From contig NZ_VCPE01000014.1 in assembly GCF_005938105.1 (NCBI RefSeq), positions 1 through 64,000 on the forward strand: DNA of 64,000 bases, read 5' to 3'. Under the pieces are notes generated by a model. The model had not been told where the DNA came from and searched no databases. It worked only from the letters and a program-made list of their open reading frames with translations. Origin of the DNA: Brucella haematophila (GTDB lineage: Bacteria > Pseudomonadota > Alphaproteobacteria > Rhizobiales > Rhizobiaceae). Shown here in pieces: positions 46,848 through 58,599 of the stretch (its first letter is position 1; each line of letters opens with the position of its first letter). A program made the position numbers and the translations under genes.

Positions 46848-47285
46848 ATGAACCACGCGCCTGAAAACAGTGCCAACGGGATTGGCACCACGACCCAGTC
46901 GGGCAGCGCCGAAGAAAGCGCCCAGACGGGTATTGAAGCGAGCACGATGACGCTCGAAGCCGTCGAGCTGGAGTTTGCGCTCGGCGCCATTGACGTGCTG
47001 ATCGAGGGGTTCGACGCAGCACTTGCCAAGGCCGCCGAACGTGTCGGCGGCGAAGTTCTTTTCAACATGCCGGCACTCGACACAAGCGAAGCCCAACGCA
47101 TCGGCGCGATCGCCATTGCGGGTCAACCGCAGGATCAGGTGATTTTCGTCACGCTGCGCAATGACGGCACAACCTTGTCTGTCGAACCGCCAAAAGGCGA
47201 GAATGCCCTTTTCGAGAGCCTCGGCCGCAACTATGCCGCCGTCATAAAAAGCCTGTCACCAAAAGAACAGACGAACGGCGGCTGA
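46848..47285 (+). CDS. Hypothetical protein
   Basis: 145 residues, soluble and acidic. The first 35 residues are Ser/Thr/Glu-rich and likely disordered; the remainder (TLEAVELEFALGAIDVLIEGFDAALAKAAERVGGEVLF) begins with amphipathic helices and continues with a beta-rich part. No family is recognised. GGAGAGGACGG gives a good ribosome site. It is convergent with the deacetylase-like gene 48 bases away. Confidence 0.65.
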   Translation: MNHAPENSANGIGTTTQSGSAEESAQTGIEASTMTLEAVELEFALGAIDVLIEGFDAALAKAAERVGGEVLFNMPALDTSEAQRIGAIAIAGQPQDQVIFVTLRNDGTTLSVEPPKGENALFESLGRNYAAVIKSLSPKEQTNGG

Positions 47286-47333
47286 TCGAAGCGCATCTTT
47301 GCAAAGCCAAATGGGTCCATTTGGCCAGATGCA

Positions 47334-48188
47334 TTATTTCCCTGCATCCACCTTCGCTTTCGCCTTTTCCGCAACAGGCTTTTTCGCTGCCGGAACGCCC
47401 GCCTGGAGATTATGCTCAGGCACCGGGTTTAACGTCATCGATGTTTCGACATCGCGCAGCAGCACGAATTTCACGCCCTTTGCCTTCAGCGCCAATACGC
47501 CCTTGGCAACGCCCTCGCCTGCCGAGCGTGTCGGCTGATTAATGTGCGAGATGATCACATCGCCGTCGCGCGCTGCCGAAATCCGCCGCGCCACTGTCGG
47601 CGCCAGCAGCGAAGCGCCCTGATCGCCATTCAGCGAATAACCCCCGATCTTGTAGCCAAGGCTTGTGGCCAGCGCCACGGCATCGGTTGAATAGCGAGCT
47701 GTGGCGTCGCGATAGAATTGCGGCTTTGGCGCACCAGCCCCGACAATTGCCGTCGATCCGCCCTCAATCTCCGAGCGAACGGCATCCAGCGACCCTGCGG
47801 TCTTGATGCCATACATGGTCGGCGCATTTGTAATGGCCGGAATATGCATGGCACCGTGATCTTCAATCGCGAACAGATCGGGATTGGCCTTCATCACAGC
47901 AAAGGCTTCAGGGTTTTGTTTCAACCAGCGCCCCGTCACAAAAATCGTGGCGGGAATGCGCTCCTTGACCAGCGTATCGAGAATACGGTGATCCGTCTTG
48001 CCCATACAGGCATCAAGCGTCAGCGCCACTTGTGGCGTTGCAGCCCCGCCCCGCGCAATGCGCAACTGCGGTTCGACAATACGAATCTTTTCAGGCTTTG
48101 CCGCATCCTGCGGTGAAACCTCGACAGCGCCTGCCGCGCTGCACGTGAAAACAAGCGCGGCCCCCGCCGCAGAAATGAAACGACGCAT
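47334..48188 (-). CDS. Exported polysaccharide deacetylase-like protein (NodB fold)
   Basis: 284 residues. A Sec signal peptide (about residues 1-21, MRRFISAAGAALVFTCSAAGA) is followed by a NodB-homology domain. Motif 1 is VALTLDACMGKTD: the catalytic Asp is kept but the second, zinc-binding Asp of TFDD is Ala. Motif 2 HGAMH keeps both His, and HINQPTR stands in for motif 5. The changed metal site makes classical deacetylation uncertain. The C-terminus has an Ala/Lys-rich tail. It acts in the periplasm. Confidence 0.82.
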   Translation of the reverse strand: MRRFISAAGAALVFTCSAAGAVEVSPQDAAKPEKIRIVEPQLRIARGGAATPQVALTLDACMGKTDHRILDTLVKERIPATIFVTGRWLKQNPEAFAVMKANPDLFAIEDHGAMHIPAITNAPTMYGIKTAGSLDAVRSEIEGGSTAIVGAGAPKPQFYRDATARYSTDAVALATSLGYKIGGYSLNGDQGASLLAPTVARRISAARDGDVIISHINQPTRSAGEGVAKGVLALKAKGVKFVLLRDVETSMTLNPVPEHNLQAGVPAAKKPVAEKAKAKVDAGK

Positions 48189-48370
48189 GGCCCGTTCTTC
48201 TGAAAGTGTAAATTTCGACGGATTTTAATACGTCGGGTAATATTGTCCAGTGGGCCGCTCCGCTTACAGCAGACCGGCACGCTAACCATTTGGTTTCTGG
48301 ATATTTTCCCCGCTCACGGCAGGTGCGGAAACCAGCCCGTCAGGCTGATTTCCCACTGATTTTGCCACAG

Positions 48371-48404
48371 AAGCGCCCCTATTTTCTAAGGGGCGCTTTC
48401 TTTT
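48371..48404. terminator. Terminator-like hairpin downstream of ppdK
   Basis: Perfect stem AAGCGCCCCT/AGGGGCGCTT with an 8-base loop. The T-run follows on the plus strand, while ppdK is on the minus strand, so it is a hairpin with a weak tail for ppdK. Confidence 0.55.
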
Positions 48405-48408
48405 GACA

Positions 48409-51072
<2,664 letters not shown>

Positions 51073-51109
51073 TATGGCCTCCCTTTATGCAGGACCGGTT
51101 CATAAAAGG

Positions 51110-51126
51110 CTTGCAACAATTGCAAG
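51110..51126. promoter_or_regulatory. Palindrome CTTGCAA-CAA-TTGCAAG upstream of ppdK
   Basis: A perfect 7+7 inverted repeat lies 38 bases before the ppdK start, where a repressor or activator of central carbon metabolism could bind. The regulator is not identified. Confidence 0.45.
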
Positions 51127-51313
51127 TACTCCCAGAACCTGCTTCCCGTTGCTTATGCGATCCGCAAGGCCGCTGCCAACCAAAAAAGACAAGCCGCGAC
51201 AATAGAATCGATTAGAGACAGGAATAGCTGCACAGAGGCCACATAACAGATTGACTCTGCCGGGCAGATACCGCAAAAATAAGAACATATAGAGAACACA
51301 CTGGAGTTGGACC

Positions 51314-51658
51314 ATGCGTATCACGGGCAAGCTCGACTATCTGGAAATGCCAGCCGGAAACGGATCGCTTGATGCGACGAAGAGCTTTTATGCACGGGCA
51401 TTTGGCTGGTCGTTTACAGATTACGGTCCGACCTATTCCGCTTACTCCGAAGGGCTGGACGGCGGCTTTGACGCCGATCCGCAAGCGACAGCGAAACCGC
51501 TACCGGTGCTTTACGCACTCAGGCTGGAAACCGCGTTGCAGGCCGTGATCGAAGCTGGCGGCACCATCGTCAAGCCGATCTTTGCATTTCCGGGCGGACG
51601 CCGCTTTCATTTCACCGATCCGGCCGGGAACGAACTTGCCGTGTGGAGCGACCGTTAA
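51314..51658 (+). CDS. VOC-family (glyoxalase-like) protein
   Basis: 114 residues, one vicinal-oxygen-chelate unit: GKLDYLEMPAGNGSLDATKSFYARAFGW at the start and FPGGRRFHFTDPAGNELAVWSDR at the end, the latter with the conserved Glu. CTGGAG lies upstream. The substrate is unknown; such small proteins include dioxygenases and antibiotic-resistance proteins. It is divergent from ppdK and convergent with the zinc-exporter gene. Confidence 0.85.
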   Translation: MRITGKLDYLEMPAGNGSLDATKSFYARAFGWSFTDYGPTYSAYSEGLDGGFDADPQATAKPLPVLYALRLETALQAVIEAGGTIVKPIFAFPGGRRFHFTDPAGNELAVWSDR

Positions 51659-51687
51659 AACCCGTTGCAGCGGTAGACTATCGAGTG

Positions 51688-52581
51688 TCAGTGAATGTGC
51701 TCGGCAGAAGCGCGATCTACGGTTTCCATCTGCAAGGTGGTGTGGTCGAGATCGTATTTCTCCTGCAAGAGCTGCTCTACCGCGCGGCGCACGGTTTCGC
51801 CCTCTGCTCCGTCGGCCAGCACAATATGCGCGGTCAGAGATTTCTGATTCTTGGTGAGCGACCAGACATGAAGGTCGTGGAGGGTCGCCACGCCAGGTAC
51901 AGCCAGCACGGCTTTCTGCAAATCATTGAGGTCGAGCCCCGCGGGGACGCCTTCCAGCAGAATATTGATGCATTCCTTGAGCAGAACCCATGTGCGTGGA
52001 AATACCATGAAGCCAATACCGATGGCGATCACTGAATCCACCCATTCCCATCCGGTCAGATAAATGATCGCAGCGCCGACGATCACACCGACAGAGCCCA
52101 GCATATCCGCCCAGACTTCGAGATAGGCGCCCTTGACGTTGAGGCTTTGATCCTTGTGCCCCATCAAGACCCGCATCGATATCAGGTTGATGACCAGACC
52201 AATCACGGCAACGACCATCATGCCAGCGGATTGCACATCGGCTGGGCTCGAAAGACGCACATAGGCTTCATAGAGGATGTAGAATGCCACGCCGAGAAGC
52301 AGAAGTGCATTCACCGTCGCAGCAAGGATTTCGAACCGGGCGTAACCGTAAGTACGAAGGATATCGGCGGCCCGGCGGCCCAGATAGATGGCGATCAGGG
52401 CAAGAAGGAGCGCAAAACTGTCCGTCGCCATATGCATGGCATCAGATAACAGCGCCAGACTGCCGGTAACGAAACTGCCGACAATCTCGACGACCATGAA
52501 AAGGCTGGTTATAGCAAATGCGATCCACAGCCTTGGAAGCGGCGTGTCGCTGACATTTCCGTGGTCGTGATCACCGCTCAT
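51688..52581 (-). CDS. Cation diffusion facilitator, probable zinc exporter
   Basis: About 297 residues, six membrane helices. The N-terminal GDHDHGN is a short His-rich tail; helix II carries HMATDSFALLLALI and helix V DMLGSVGVIVGAAI, the zinc-site Asp/His pattern of CDF proteins (HxxxD). A cytoplasmic ferredoxin-like domain (LHDLHVWSLTKNQKSLTAHIV) ends the protein. Start ATG 52581 is chosen. It follows smc by 27 bases, so it probably shares its transcript. Confidence 0.9.
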   Translation of the reverse strand: MSGDHDHGNVSDTPLPRLWIAFAITSLFMVVEIVGSFVTGSLALLSDAMHMATDSFALLLALIAIYLGRRAADILRTYGYARFEILAATVNALLLLGVAFYILYEAYVRLSSPADVQSAGMMVVAVIGLVINLISMRVLMGHKDQSLNVKGAYLEVWADMLGSVGVIVGAAIIYLTGWEWVDSVIAIGIGFMVFPRTWVLLKECINILLEGVPAGLDLNDLQKAVLAVPGVATLHDLHVWSLTKNQKSLTAHIVLADGAEGETVRRAVEQLLQEKYDLDHTTLQMETVDRASAEHIH

Positions 52582-52608
52582 GCCGGTCCTCCGCACAGAT
52601 TGTATTTG

Positions 52609-55600
52609 TTAGCTCGCCTCGCGCAGTCGTTCCGCCGTTTGCAGATCAACCGAAACAAGCTGGCTGACGCCCTGCTCGCCCATGGTAACGCCGAACAGAC
52701 GGTTCATGCGCGCCATGGTGATCGGGTTATGCGTGATGACCACGAAACGCGTCTCGGTCGAAGCCGCCATCTCGTCCATCAGATTGCAATAGCGCTCGAC
52801 ATTGTGGTCGTCGAGCGGCGCGTCCACTTCGTCCAGTACGCAGATCGGCGCCGGATTGGTGAGGAACACCGCAAAGATCAACGCCATGGCCGTCAGCGCC
52901 TGTTCGCCGCCTGAAAGCAGCGTCATGGTCTGCGGCTTCTTGCCGGGTGGGCGGGCGAGAATTTCAAGCCCGGCTTCCAGCGGGTCGTCGCTTTCGATCA
53001 GTTGCAGTTCCGCCGTGCCACCGCCGAACAGATGTGTGAACAGACGCTGGAACTGCACATTCACCACCTCGAAGGCGGCAAGCAGGCGCTCACGCCCTTC
53101 GCGGTTCAGGCTCTGGATCGCCTGACGCAGCTTCTTGATCGCCTCAATGACATCCTCGCGCTCGGACACAATCGCGTCGAGACGGTCTGACAGTTCCTGG
53201 CTTTCCTCTTCGGCGCGCAGGTTCACCGCGCCAAGCCGCTCACGCTCGATCTTAAGCCGCTCCAGCTGGCGCTCCAACTGATCGGGATCGGGAATCGGAT
53301 CGTCGGCTTTCAGCCCGGTATGGCGGATCGCTTCATGCGGCGCACAGTTCAGCGCCTCGACGATGCGGGCCTCCGCATCCTTGCGCCGTTCTTCTGCGGC
53401 GGCAAGACGTTCCTCGGCGCGGGCACGCTGCTCGCGGCTTGAGGCCAGTTGCTGGATGGCGAGCGTTGCTGCCTTGTCGAGTTCGGCCTGAGCGGTTTCG
53501 GCGGCAGCCAGAATATCCGCGGCTTCTTTGCGGCGATCATCGGCCAGCGAAAGCTCGTTCAGAAGCGCCCGGCGGCGTGCTTCAATCTCGTCAGGCGCTT
53601 CGGCCAGACCTTCCGCCTCGTCCGCTGTCTCCGCACGACGGTCGTTCAGCGACGCAATCTGCCGGTCGGCATTTTCCGCGCGCGAAATCCAGTTGCGGCG
53701 TTCCAGCGCAATCATGTCCAGACGACGCAATCGCGCTTCGGCCTCACGACGCAGCCCTTCATAAGCGGCGCGCGCTTCGGCCAGAGCCGTGCGGTCAGAC
53801 AGAACTTCGCTCGTCAGCGCTGCAAGGCGTTGCGCAATGGCGTCCAGATCCGGCATCTCACCGAGCCGGTCTTCCGCTTCCGCAACGCGGATCTGCGCTT
53901 CTTCCAGATTTTCTTCGAGCCGCGCCTTGGATTCGTCCAAAGCCGAACGGCGGGTTGCAAGCTGCCCTGCTGCGCGCTCCGCGACCGCCAGCGCTTCACG
54001 CGCCTCGTCCAGCTTGCGCTGGTTGGTCCGCCACTGGTCGCGCGCAACGCGCTCATGCTCGACAGCTTCGCGCACCGAAGCTTCGGCGCGGTGCACAGCC
54101 TGTTCGGCATCATCGACGCTCTTGCGGGCGGCGACAGATTCCTGCTCCAGCTCGCTCAAGCGGTTCTTCTGGGCCAGACGCTGTGCAGCCGGCGTCGGCG
54201 CATCGGCGCTTGCCGTATAGCCATCCCAGCGCCACAGCGCACCGGCCTTGCTCACCAGCCGCTGGCCGGGACGCAAGAGCGCCTGCAAACGCTGACCGTC
54301 GCTGTCCGACACGACACCAACCTGCGCCAGTCTACGGCGGAGCTGCTGCGGCCCATCGACCAGCCGGTCGAGCGGGGTTGCGCCCTGCGGCAAGACCGGA
54401 TCGGCTTCCGGCGCGGGGTTATAAGCCCAATAGACAGGTGCATGCTCGTCGCTTGCCGCGTCGAGGTCTTCACCGAGCGCCGCGCCGAGTGCGATTTCAT
54501 AGCCCTTCTCGACACGCAGCTCTTCCACCACAGGCGGAAACTGGCCAGTTTCACCAGCACTGAGGATACGCGCAAGCGTCTGTGCTTCGGTCTCGATACG
54601 GTTCAGTTCGGTGCGCGCTTCGTTCAATGGCTGACGGCTTGCCGCTTCCATTTCGCGTGCGCCTGCGACCAGTTCTTCTGCCGCAACAACCGCCTCTTCT
54701 GCCGCGGCAAGCGCATCGGCACAGGCATCGACCACGATGCGCTTTTCAGCCGGATCAAACAAACCGCCGATCTGCTCCACAACGGACGCAATATCGCGCT
54801 CGATATTGTCCATCTGCATGGCAAGGCGGTCGCGCTGGCCTTGCGTTTCCTTCAGGGCACGTTCGATCTGCGCCCGTTCAGCGGTTGCTTCCGCGCGCTC
54901 GGCCGTGACCCGCGCCAACGCACCTTCGCTATCGGTCAGGCGGATTTCCGCTTCCTCGAACAGCGCGCGCAATTCCTCGTCGCGTTCACCCGAAGCTTCA
55001 TTGGAAGCGACCAGTTCCTGTTCTTCTTCTTCCAGCTTCGCCAGAATGTCGGCGTTCTCGCGCACCATCTGCTCTTCACGAGCGATATCGGCGGTCAGCT
55101 GTTCCAGCCGTTTCATCAGCTCGGCGCGGCGGGCGCGAATACGTCCGTCCTCTTCGTCAAGCTGGGTGCGGGCAATTGAAAGGCGCTGCAAGGCGGCAGC
55201 GGCCTTGGCTTCCGCTTCACGCAGTTCTGGCAGCTTATGCGCACCGACGGCCTGATCGCGCGCCGCATTCATCTGCGCCTGCGCCATATCGCCCACGGTG
55301 GCAGTGGAAGCCGACAATGCGCTTTGCGCCTCGCCTTCCTGAACCTTGGCCTGACTCCAGCGCAGATGCAGCAAGGCGGCTTCTGCACGGCGGATATCGG
55401 CGGAAAGCGCCTTGAACCGGTTGGCCTGACGGGCCTGACGCTTCAGGCTTTCAATCTGGCTGCCCAATTCGCCGACCACATCGTCCAGACGGTCGAGATT
55501 GCCCTCGGCAGCGCGCAAGCGCAGTTCCGCTTCGTGGCGGCGCGTATGCAGGCCGGAAATACCGGCAGCTTCTTCCAGCAAAGCGCGGCGTGCCTGCGGC

Positions 55601-56067
55601 TTCGCCTGAATAAGCTCGCCAATGCGACCCTGCCCGACCATGGATGGCGAACGCGCGCCCGTTGACTGATCCGCAAAGAGAAGCTGTACATCCTTGGCGC
55701 GGGCTTCCTTGCCATTGATGCGATAGACCGAACCGGCCTCGCGCTCGATACGGCGCGACACCTGCAACTCATCGGCATCATTATAGCTGGCCGGAGCCGT
55801 GCGGTCGGAATTATCGAGGAAAAGCGTCACTTCCGCCGTGTTGCGCGCCGGGCGCGTGGCGGAACCGGAGAAAATCACATCATCCATGCCGGAAGCGCGC
55901 ATGTTTTTGTATGAGTTTTCACCCATAACCCAGCGCAAGGCTTCAACGAGATTGGATTTGCCGCAGCCATTCGGCCCGACGACGCCCGTCAGCCCGCCTT
56001 CGATCACGAACTCCATGGGTTCGACAAAGGACTTGAAACCGACCAGACGCAGTTTGGAGAAGCGCAT
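52609..56067 (-). CDS. smc: Chromosome segregation protein SMC
   Basis: 1152 residues. Walker A is VVGPNGCGKSNLVEALRWVMGE near residue 32; two long coiled coils flank a central hinge, and the C-terminal signature LSGGEQALTAMALIFA and Walker B CVLDEVDAPLDDHN complete the ATPase head. It organises and compacts the chromosome with ScpA/ScpB. ATG 56067 is used rather than TTG 56073. A terminator at 56109 separates it from dsbA, so it should have a promoter in the short gap. Confidence 0.96.
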   Translation of the reverse strand: MRFSKLRLVGFKSFVEPMEFVIEGGLTGVVGPNGCGKSNLVEALRWVMGENSYKNMRASGMDDVIFSGSATRPARNTAEVTLFLDNSDRTAPASYNDADELQVSRRIEREAGSVYRINGKEARAKDVQLLFADQSTGARSPSMVGQGRIGELIQAKPQARRALLEEAAGISGLHTRRHEAELRLRAAEGNLDRLDDVVGELGSQIESLKRQARQANRFKALSADIRRAEAALLHLRWSQAKVQEGEAQSALSASTATVGDMAQAQMNAARDQAVGAHKLPELREAEAKAAAALQRLSIARTQLDEEDGRIRARRAELMKRLEQLTADIAREEQMVRENADILAKLEEEEQELVASNEASGERDEELRALFEEAEIRLTDSEGALARVTAERAEATAERAQIERALKETQGQRDRLAMQMDNIERDIASVVEQIGGLFDPAEKRIVVDACADALAAAEEAVVAAEELVAGAREMEAASRQPLNEARTELNRIETEAQTLARILSAGETGQFPPVVEELRVEKGYEIALGAALGEDLDAASDEHAPVYWAYNPAPEADPVLPQGATPLDRLVDGPQQLRRRLAQVGVVSDSDGQRLQALLRPGQRLVSKAGALWRWDGYTASADAPTPAAQRLAQKNRLSELEQESVAARKSVDDAEQAVHRAEASVREAVEHERVARDQWRTNQRKLDEAREALAVAERAAGQLATRRSALDESKARLEENLEEAQIRVAEAEDRLGEMPDLDAIAQRLAALTSEVLSDRTALAEARAAYEGLRREAEARLRRLDMIALERRNWISRAENADRQIASLNDRRAETADEAEGLAEAPDEIEARRRALLNELSLADDRRKEAADILAAAETAQAELDKAATLAIQQLASSREQRARAEERLAAAEERRKDAEARIVEALNCAPHEAIRHTGLKADDPIPDPDQLERQLERLKIERERLGAVNLRAEEESQELSDRLDAIVSEREDVIEAIKKLRQAIQSLNREGRERLLAAFEVVNVQFQRLFTHLFGGGTAELQLIESDDPLEAGLEILARPPGKKPQTMTLLSGGEQALTAMALIFAVFLTNPAPICVLDEVDAPLDDHNVERYCNLMDEMAASTETRFVVITHNPITMARMNRLFGVTMGEQGVSQLVSVDLQTAERLREAS

Positions 56068-56108
56068 CAGCAAGCGCCCCCAATTTTATCACCCATTCCG
56101 GAAACGGT

Positions 56109-56133
56109 AAAAACGGACGCAATAATGCGTCCG
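56109..56133 (-). terminator. Intrinsic terminator of the dsbA unit
   Basis: Perfect 8-bp stem CGGACGCA/TGCGTCCG with a 4-base loop and a T-run on the minus strand, 22 bases past the dsbA-like stop. Confidence 0.88.
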
Positions 56134-56154
56134 CTTTTCAACCGGGAAAACGGG

Positions 56155-56829
56155 TCAGAGAAGCTTGTCGATGATTGCCGACATTTCGTCAACCGAAAGG
56201 GCTCCAGCGTATTTTTGTCCGTTGATAAAGAAGGTTGGCGTCGCATTGACCCCGTAATCCTTCGATCCACGCTCCATCGTTGCTCTCACATCATCGAGAA
56301 CTTGCTGGTTCGTCAAGCAAGCCTTGAAGGACTCCTGTGTAAAACCGGCAAGTTTTGCGATTTGCAGCAGTGCAGCTTCACCATCTTCGGCAGTTGCCCA
56401 CTGCTGCTGCTGCTTGAAGAACACGTCCACCATCGGGAAATAACGATCTTCCGGGGCGCAACGTGCGAGCATGAAAGCAGCGGTAGCGCGCGGATCGAAC
56501 GGGAATTCGCGGAAGATGAGCCGCGCCTTGCCGGTATCGATATATTTTTCCTTGATTTTCGGGAGGGTATTGATCGAGAAGTCCGCGCAATGCGGGCAGG
56601 TCAACGATGCATATTCGATGATCGTAACCGGCGCATCGGCCTTGCCATAGACCATATCCTTGAGCTTGCCCGGCTCGGCGACCTTGGCCGCGTCGACAGT
56701 GCCTTCCGGGGCACGGTCCTGCGCCAGGGCGCCCGTTGCAGAAGCTCCTGCAAAAGCCAGCCCGGCAGCAGCCGATCCAGCGAGAGAAATGACGTGTCTG
56801 CGATTAAGCACTGCAGGCATACGAATCAT
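56155..56829 (-). CDS. DsbA-family thiol:disulfide protein, exported
   Basis: About 224 residues. The N-terminus has a twin-arginine-like signal (LNRRHVISLAGSAAAGLAFAG, cleavage after ALA). The thioredoxin-like domain carries the redox site LTCPHCADF and the cis-Pro loop NATPTFFINGQKY near the end. It acts in periplasmic disulfide formation or as a reductant, in the DsbA/DsbG-like group. Start ATG 56829 has AGGA upstream; ATG 56844 and 56820 are alternatives. Confidence 0.88.
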   Translation of the reverse strand: MIRMPAVLNRRHVISLAGSAAAGLAFAGASATGALAQDRAPEGTVDAAKVAEPGKLKDMVYGKADAPVTIIEYASLTCPHCADFSINTLPKIKEKYIDTGKARLIFREFPFDPRATAAFMLARCAPEDRYFPMVDVFFKQQQQWATAEDGEAALLQIAKLAGFTQESFKACLTNQQVLDDVRATMERGSKDYGVNATPTFFINGQKYAGALSVDEMSAIIDKLL

Positions 56830-57106
56830 CCAGTCCTGTTTCATTCAGTTGTTTCGATATATAATCTAAGGCGGCAGAGAGATATTCGCCAGACCTGCAT
56901 CGTTCACATGAAAGTCAGCACAGCGCCAACATTGTTTCCATATTCCGAACGACAGGCCCAGCCCCCTCATTCAACTTGCTGCAGACTGACCAAGGCTTGC
57001 ATCAAATTTATGGCAGCTTGTATCGCAAATAAGTGTTTTTGCAATTGCATGAAATTTCTTGCCGCGCACTGAAGCTGGAGCGCGTTTTACTGCGATCAGA
57101 TTATGT

Positions 57107-57625
57107 TCAATCCGATTTTTTACCGGAGGCCCGCTTTTCGGCCAGAATATTCTTGCCAAGCCGCGCCAGCGCCGCCCGCAAGGCATCATCCTCGATACCG
57201 TCCGTCGCCTTGTCGATCCGCCGTTCTTCGGAGGGAGCCAGCGGAGCGAGCCGCTTTACCCGGCGCTTCGGTGGCAGCATGGGCGGCTTTTGCTCGATGC
57301 GAATGCGCCCAATCGCCGAAAAGCCAAGAAAACCGTTGACCCGACTGATGATCTCGCCGGTCTCGTGCTGGATTTGCAATGCGGCAAAGCCTTCGCAGGC
57401 GATGATCAGCGTGGCAGGTTTGAACGGGTCGTCTTCATGCAGGCGACGCGGCCAGAGAATGCGCAAGGGGCGTGACGTCGCGCCAATGGCCGGACCGACA
57501 ATATCTTCCCACGATTGCAGCAGCGAAAGATTGATACCCGCACGCTTCTGGAGCATCGGGTCCATCAGCCCCGACGTCATATCCGCCAGCGGTCTAAACC
57601 CGCGTTTTGATTTTGGCTCGCTCAT
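57107..57625 (-). CDS. DUF721 / DciA-like protein
   Basis: 172 residues. The DUF721 core (LSLLQSWEDIVGPAIGATSRPLRI and CEGFAALQIQHETGEIISRVNGFLG) resembles DciA, the replicative helicase loader of most bacteria without DnaC. The C-terminus is Lys/Arg-rich and probably disordered. Its ATG overlaps the epimerase stop (ATGA at 57622-57625). In related genomes I recall this gene beside mutY; here a three-gene polysaccharide block lies between them. Confidence 0.82.
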   Translation of the reverse strand: MSEPKSKRGFRPLADMTSGLMDPMLQKRAGINLSLLQSWEDIVGPAIGATSRPLRILWPRRLHEDDPFKPATLIIACEGFAALQIQHETGEIISRVNGFLGFSAIGRIRIEQKPPMLPPKRRVKRLAPLAPSEERRIDKATDGIEDDALRAALARLGKNILAEKRASGKKSD

Positions 57626-58599
57626 CGCGCTCCATTATAGCCGCGAAACCATTCCACAAACAAAGGAATACCTTCATCGAGCGTGGTCTTGGGGCTGAAT
57701 CCCAGATCACGGGCGGCAAGCGTGATATCTGCGTAAGTGCGCGGAACGTCTGCGGCAGGCATCGGCTCCAGCTTGCGGATTGCTTCCTTGCCGGTGGCTT
57801 TTTCGATGGCCGCAATGAAGTCATTCAGCATGACGGGGCGGTTGTTGCCAAGATTATAAACCGGCGCGGTTTCCGCCGGTTTGTCCAGAATACGCTTCAC
57901 GGCTCCAACGACGCCGCTGACGATATCTTCCACGAAAGTGAAATCGCGCTGCATTTCGCCATTGTTGAAAACGCGGATGGGCTCGCCTTTCAAAATAGCC
58001 GAAGTGAACAGCCATGGTGCCATATCCGGTCGCCCAAAGGGACCATAAACCGTGAAAAAGCGCAGCCCCGTCGAATGCAGCTTATGCACATGGCTATAGG
58101 AAAAAGCCAGCAATTCGCCAGAGCGTTTCGTCGCCGCATAGACCGAAACCGGGTGATTGACCGGATCGCTTTCGGAGAAAGGAATTTTCTCGTTGGCGCC
58201 ATAAACCGACGATGAGCTGGCATAGACCACAGGCGGACGCTTCTCGAGCTTCAGCGCGGTTTCGAAAATATTGACCTGGCCCATGACATTGGCCGAAACA
58301 TAGGCAGCCGGGTTTTCGATGGAATAGCGCACCCCTGCCTGCGCGGCCAGATGCACGATTACATCGACATCCCTGTCCGCGCCGATTGCAGCCTTGATTG
58401 CTTCCGCATCTGCAATGTCGGCTTTGGCAAAACGAAAGCCGTCACGGGCAGTCAGCTTCGCCAACCGCGTGTCCTTCAGCTCGACCTGATAGTAGTCGTT
58501 GACGTTATCAATACCGACAACCTGCCAGCCCTCGTCCAGCAGGCGTTGCGCCGTGTGGTATCCGATGAAACCGGCTGCCCCCGTTACTATCGCTTTCAT
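57622..58599 (-). CDS. UDP-glucuronate 4-epimerase-like NAD-dependent epimerase
   Basis: 325 residues. AIVTGAAGFIGYHTAQRLL supplies the NAD motif, YASSSSVYG the catalytic Ser/Thr, and YAATKRSGEL the YxxxK. HLAAQAGVRYSIENP and RFFTVYGPFGRPDMA fit the LpsL/UDP-GlcA epimerase branch, which makes UDP-galacturonate for the LPS core. ATG 58599 is chosen; it overlaps the ligase stop as ATGA. Substrate assignment is by motif only. Confidence 0.85.
   Translation of the reverse strand: MKAIVTGAAGFIGYHTAQRLLDEGWQVVGIDNVNDYYQVELKDTRLAKLTARDGFRFAKADIADAEAIKAAIGADRDVDVIVHLAAQAGVRYSIENPAAYVSANVMGQVNIFETALKLEKRPPVVYASSSSVYGANEKIPFSESDPVNHPVSVYAATKRSGELLAFSYSHVHKLHSTGLRFFTVYGPFGRPDMAPWLFTSAILKGEPIRVFNNGEMQRDFTFVEDIVSGVVGAVKRILDKPAETAPVYNLGNNRPVMLNDFIAAIEKATGKEAIRKLEPMPAADVPRTYADITLAARDLGFSPKTTLDEGIPLFVEWFRGYNGAR

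Noticed and set aside
53449-55179. 576-codon plus-strand frame opposite smc
   Set aside because: High GC makes long antisense frames common; smc on the other strand has complete ATPase motifs.
57070-57120. Third copy of the AGAGCGC mosaic repeat
   Set aside because: Only GGAGCGCGTTTT and GATCAGATT resemble it; too short and diverged to call.
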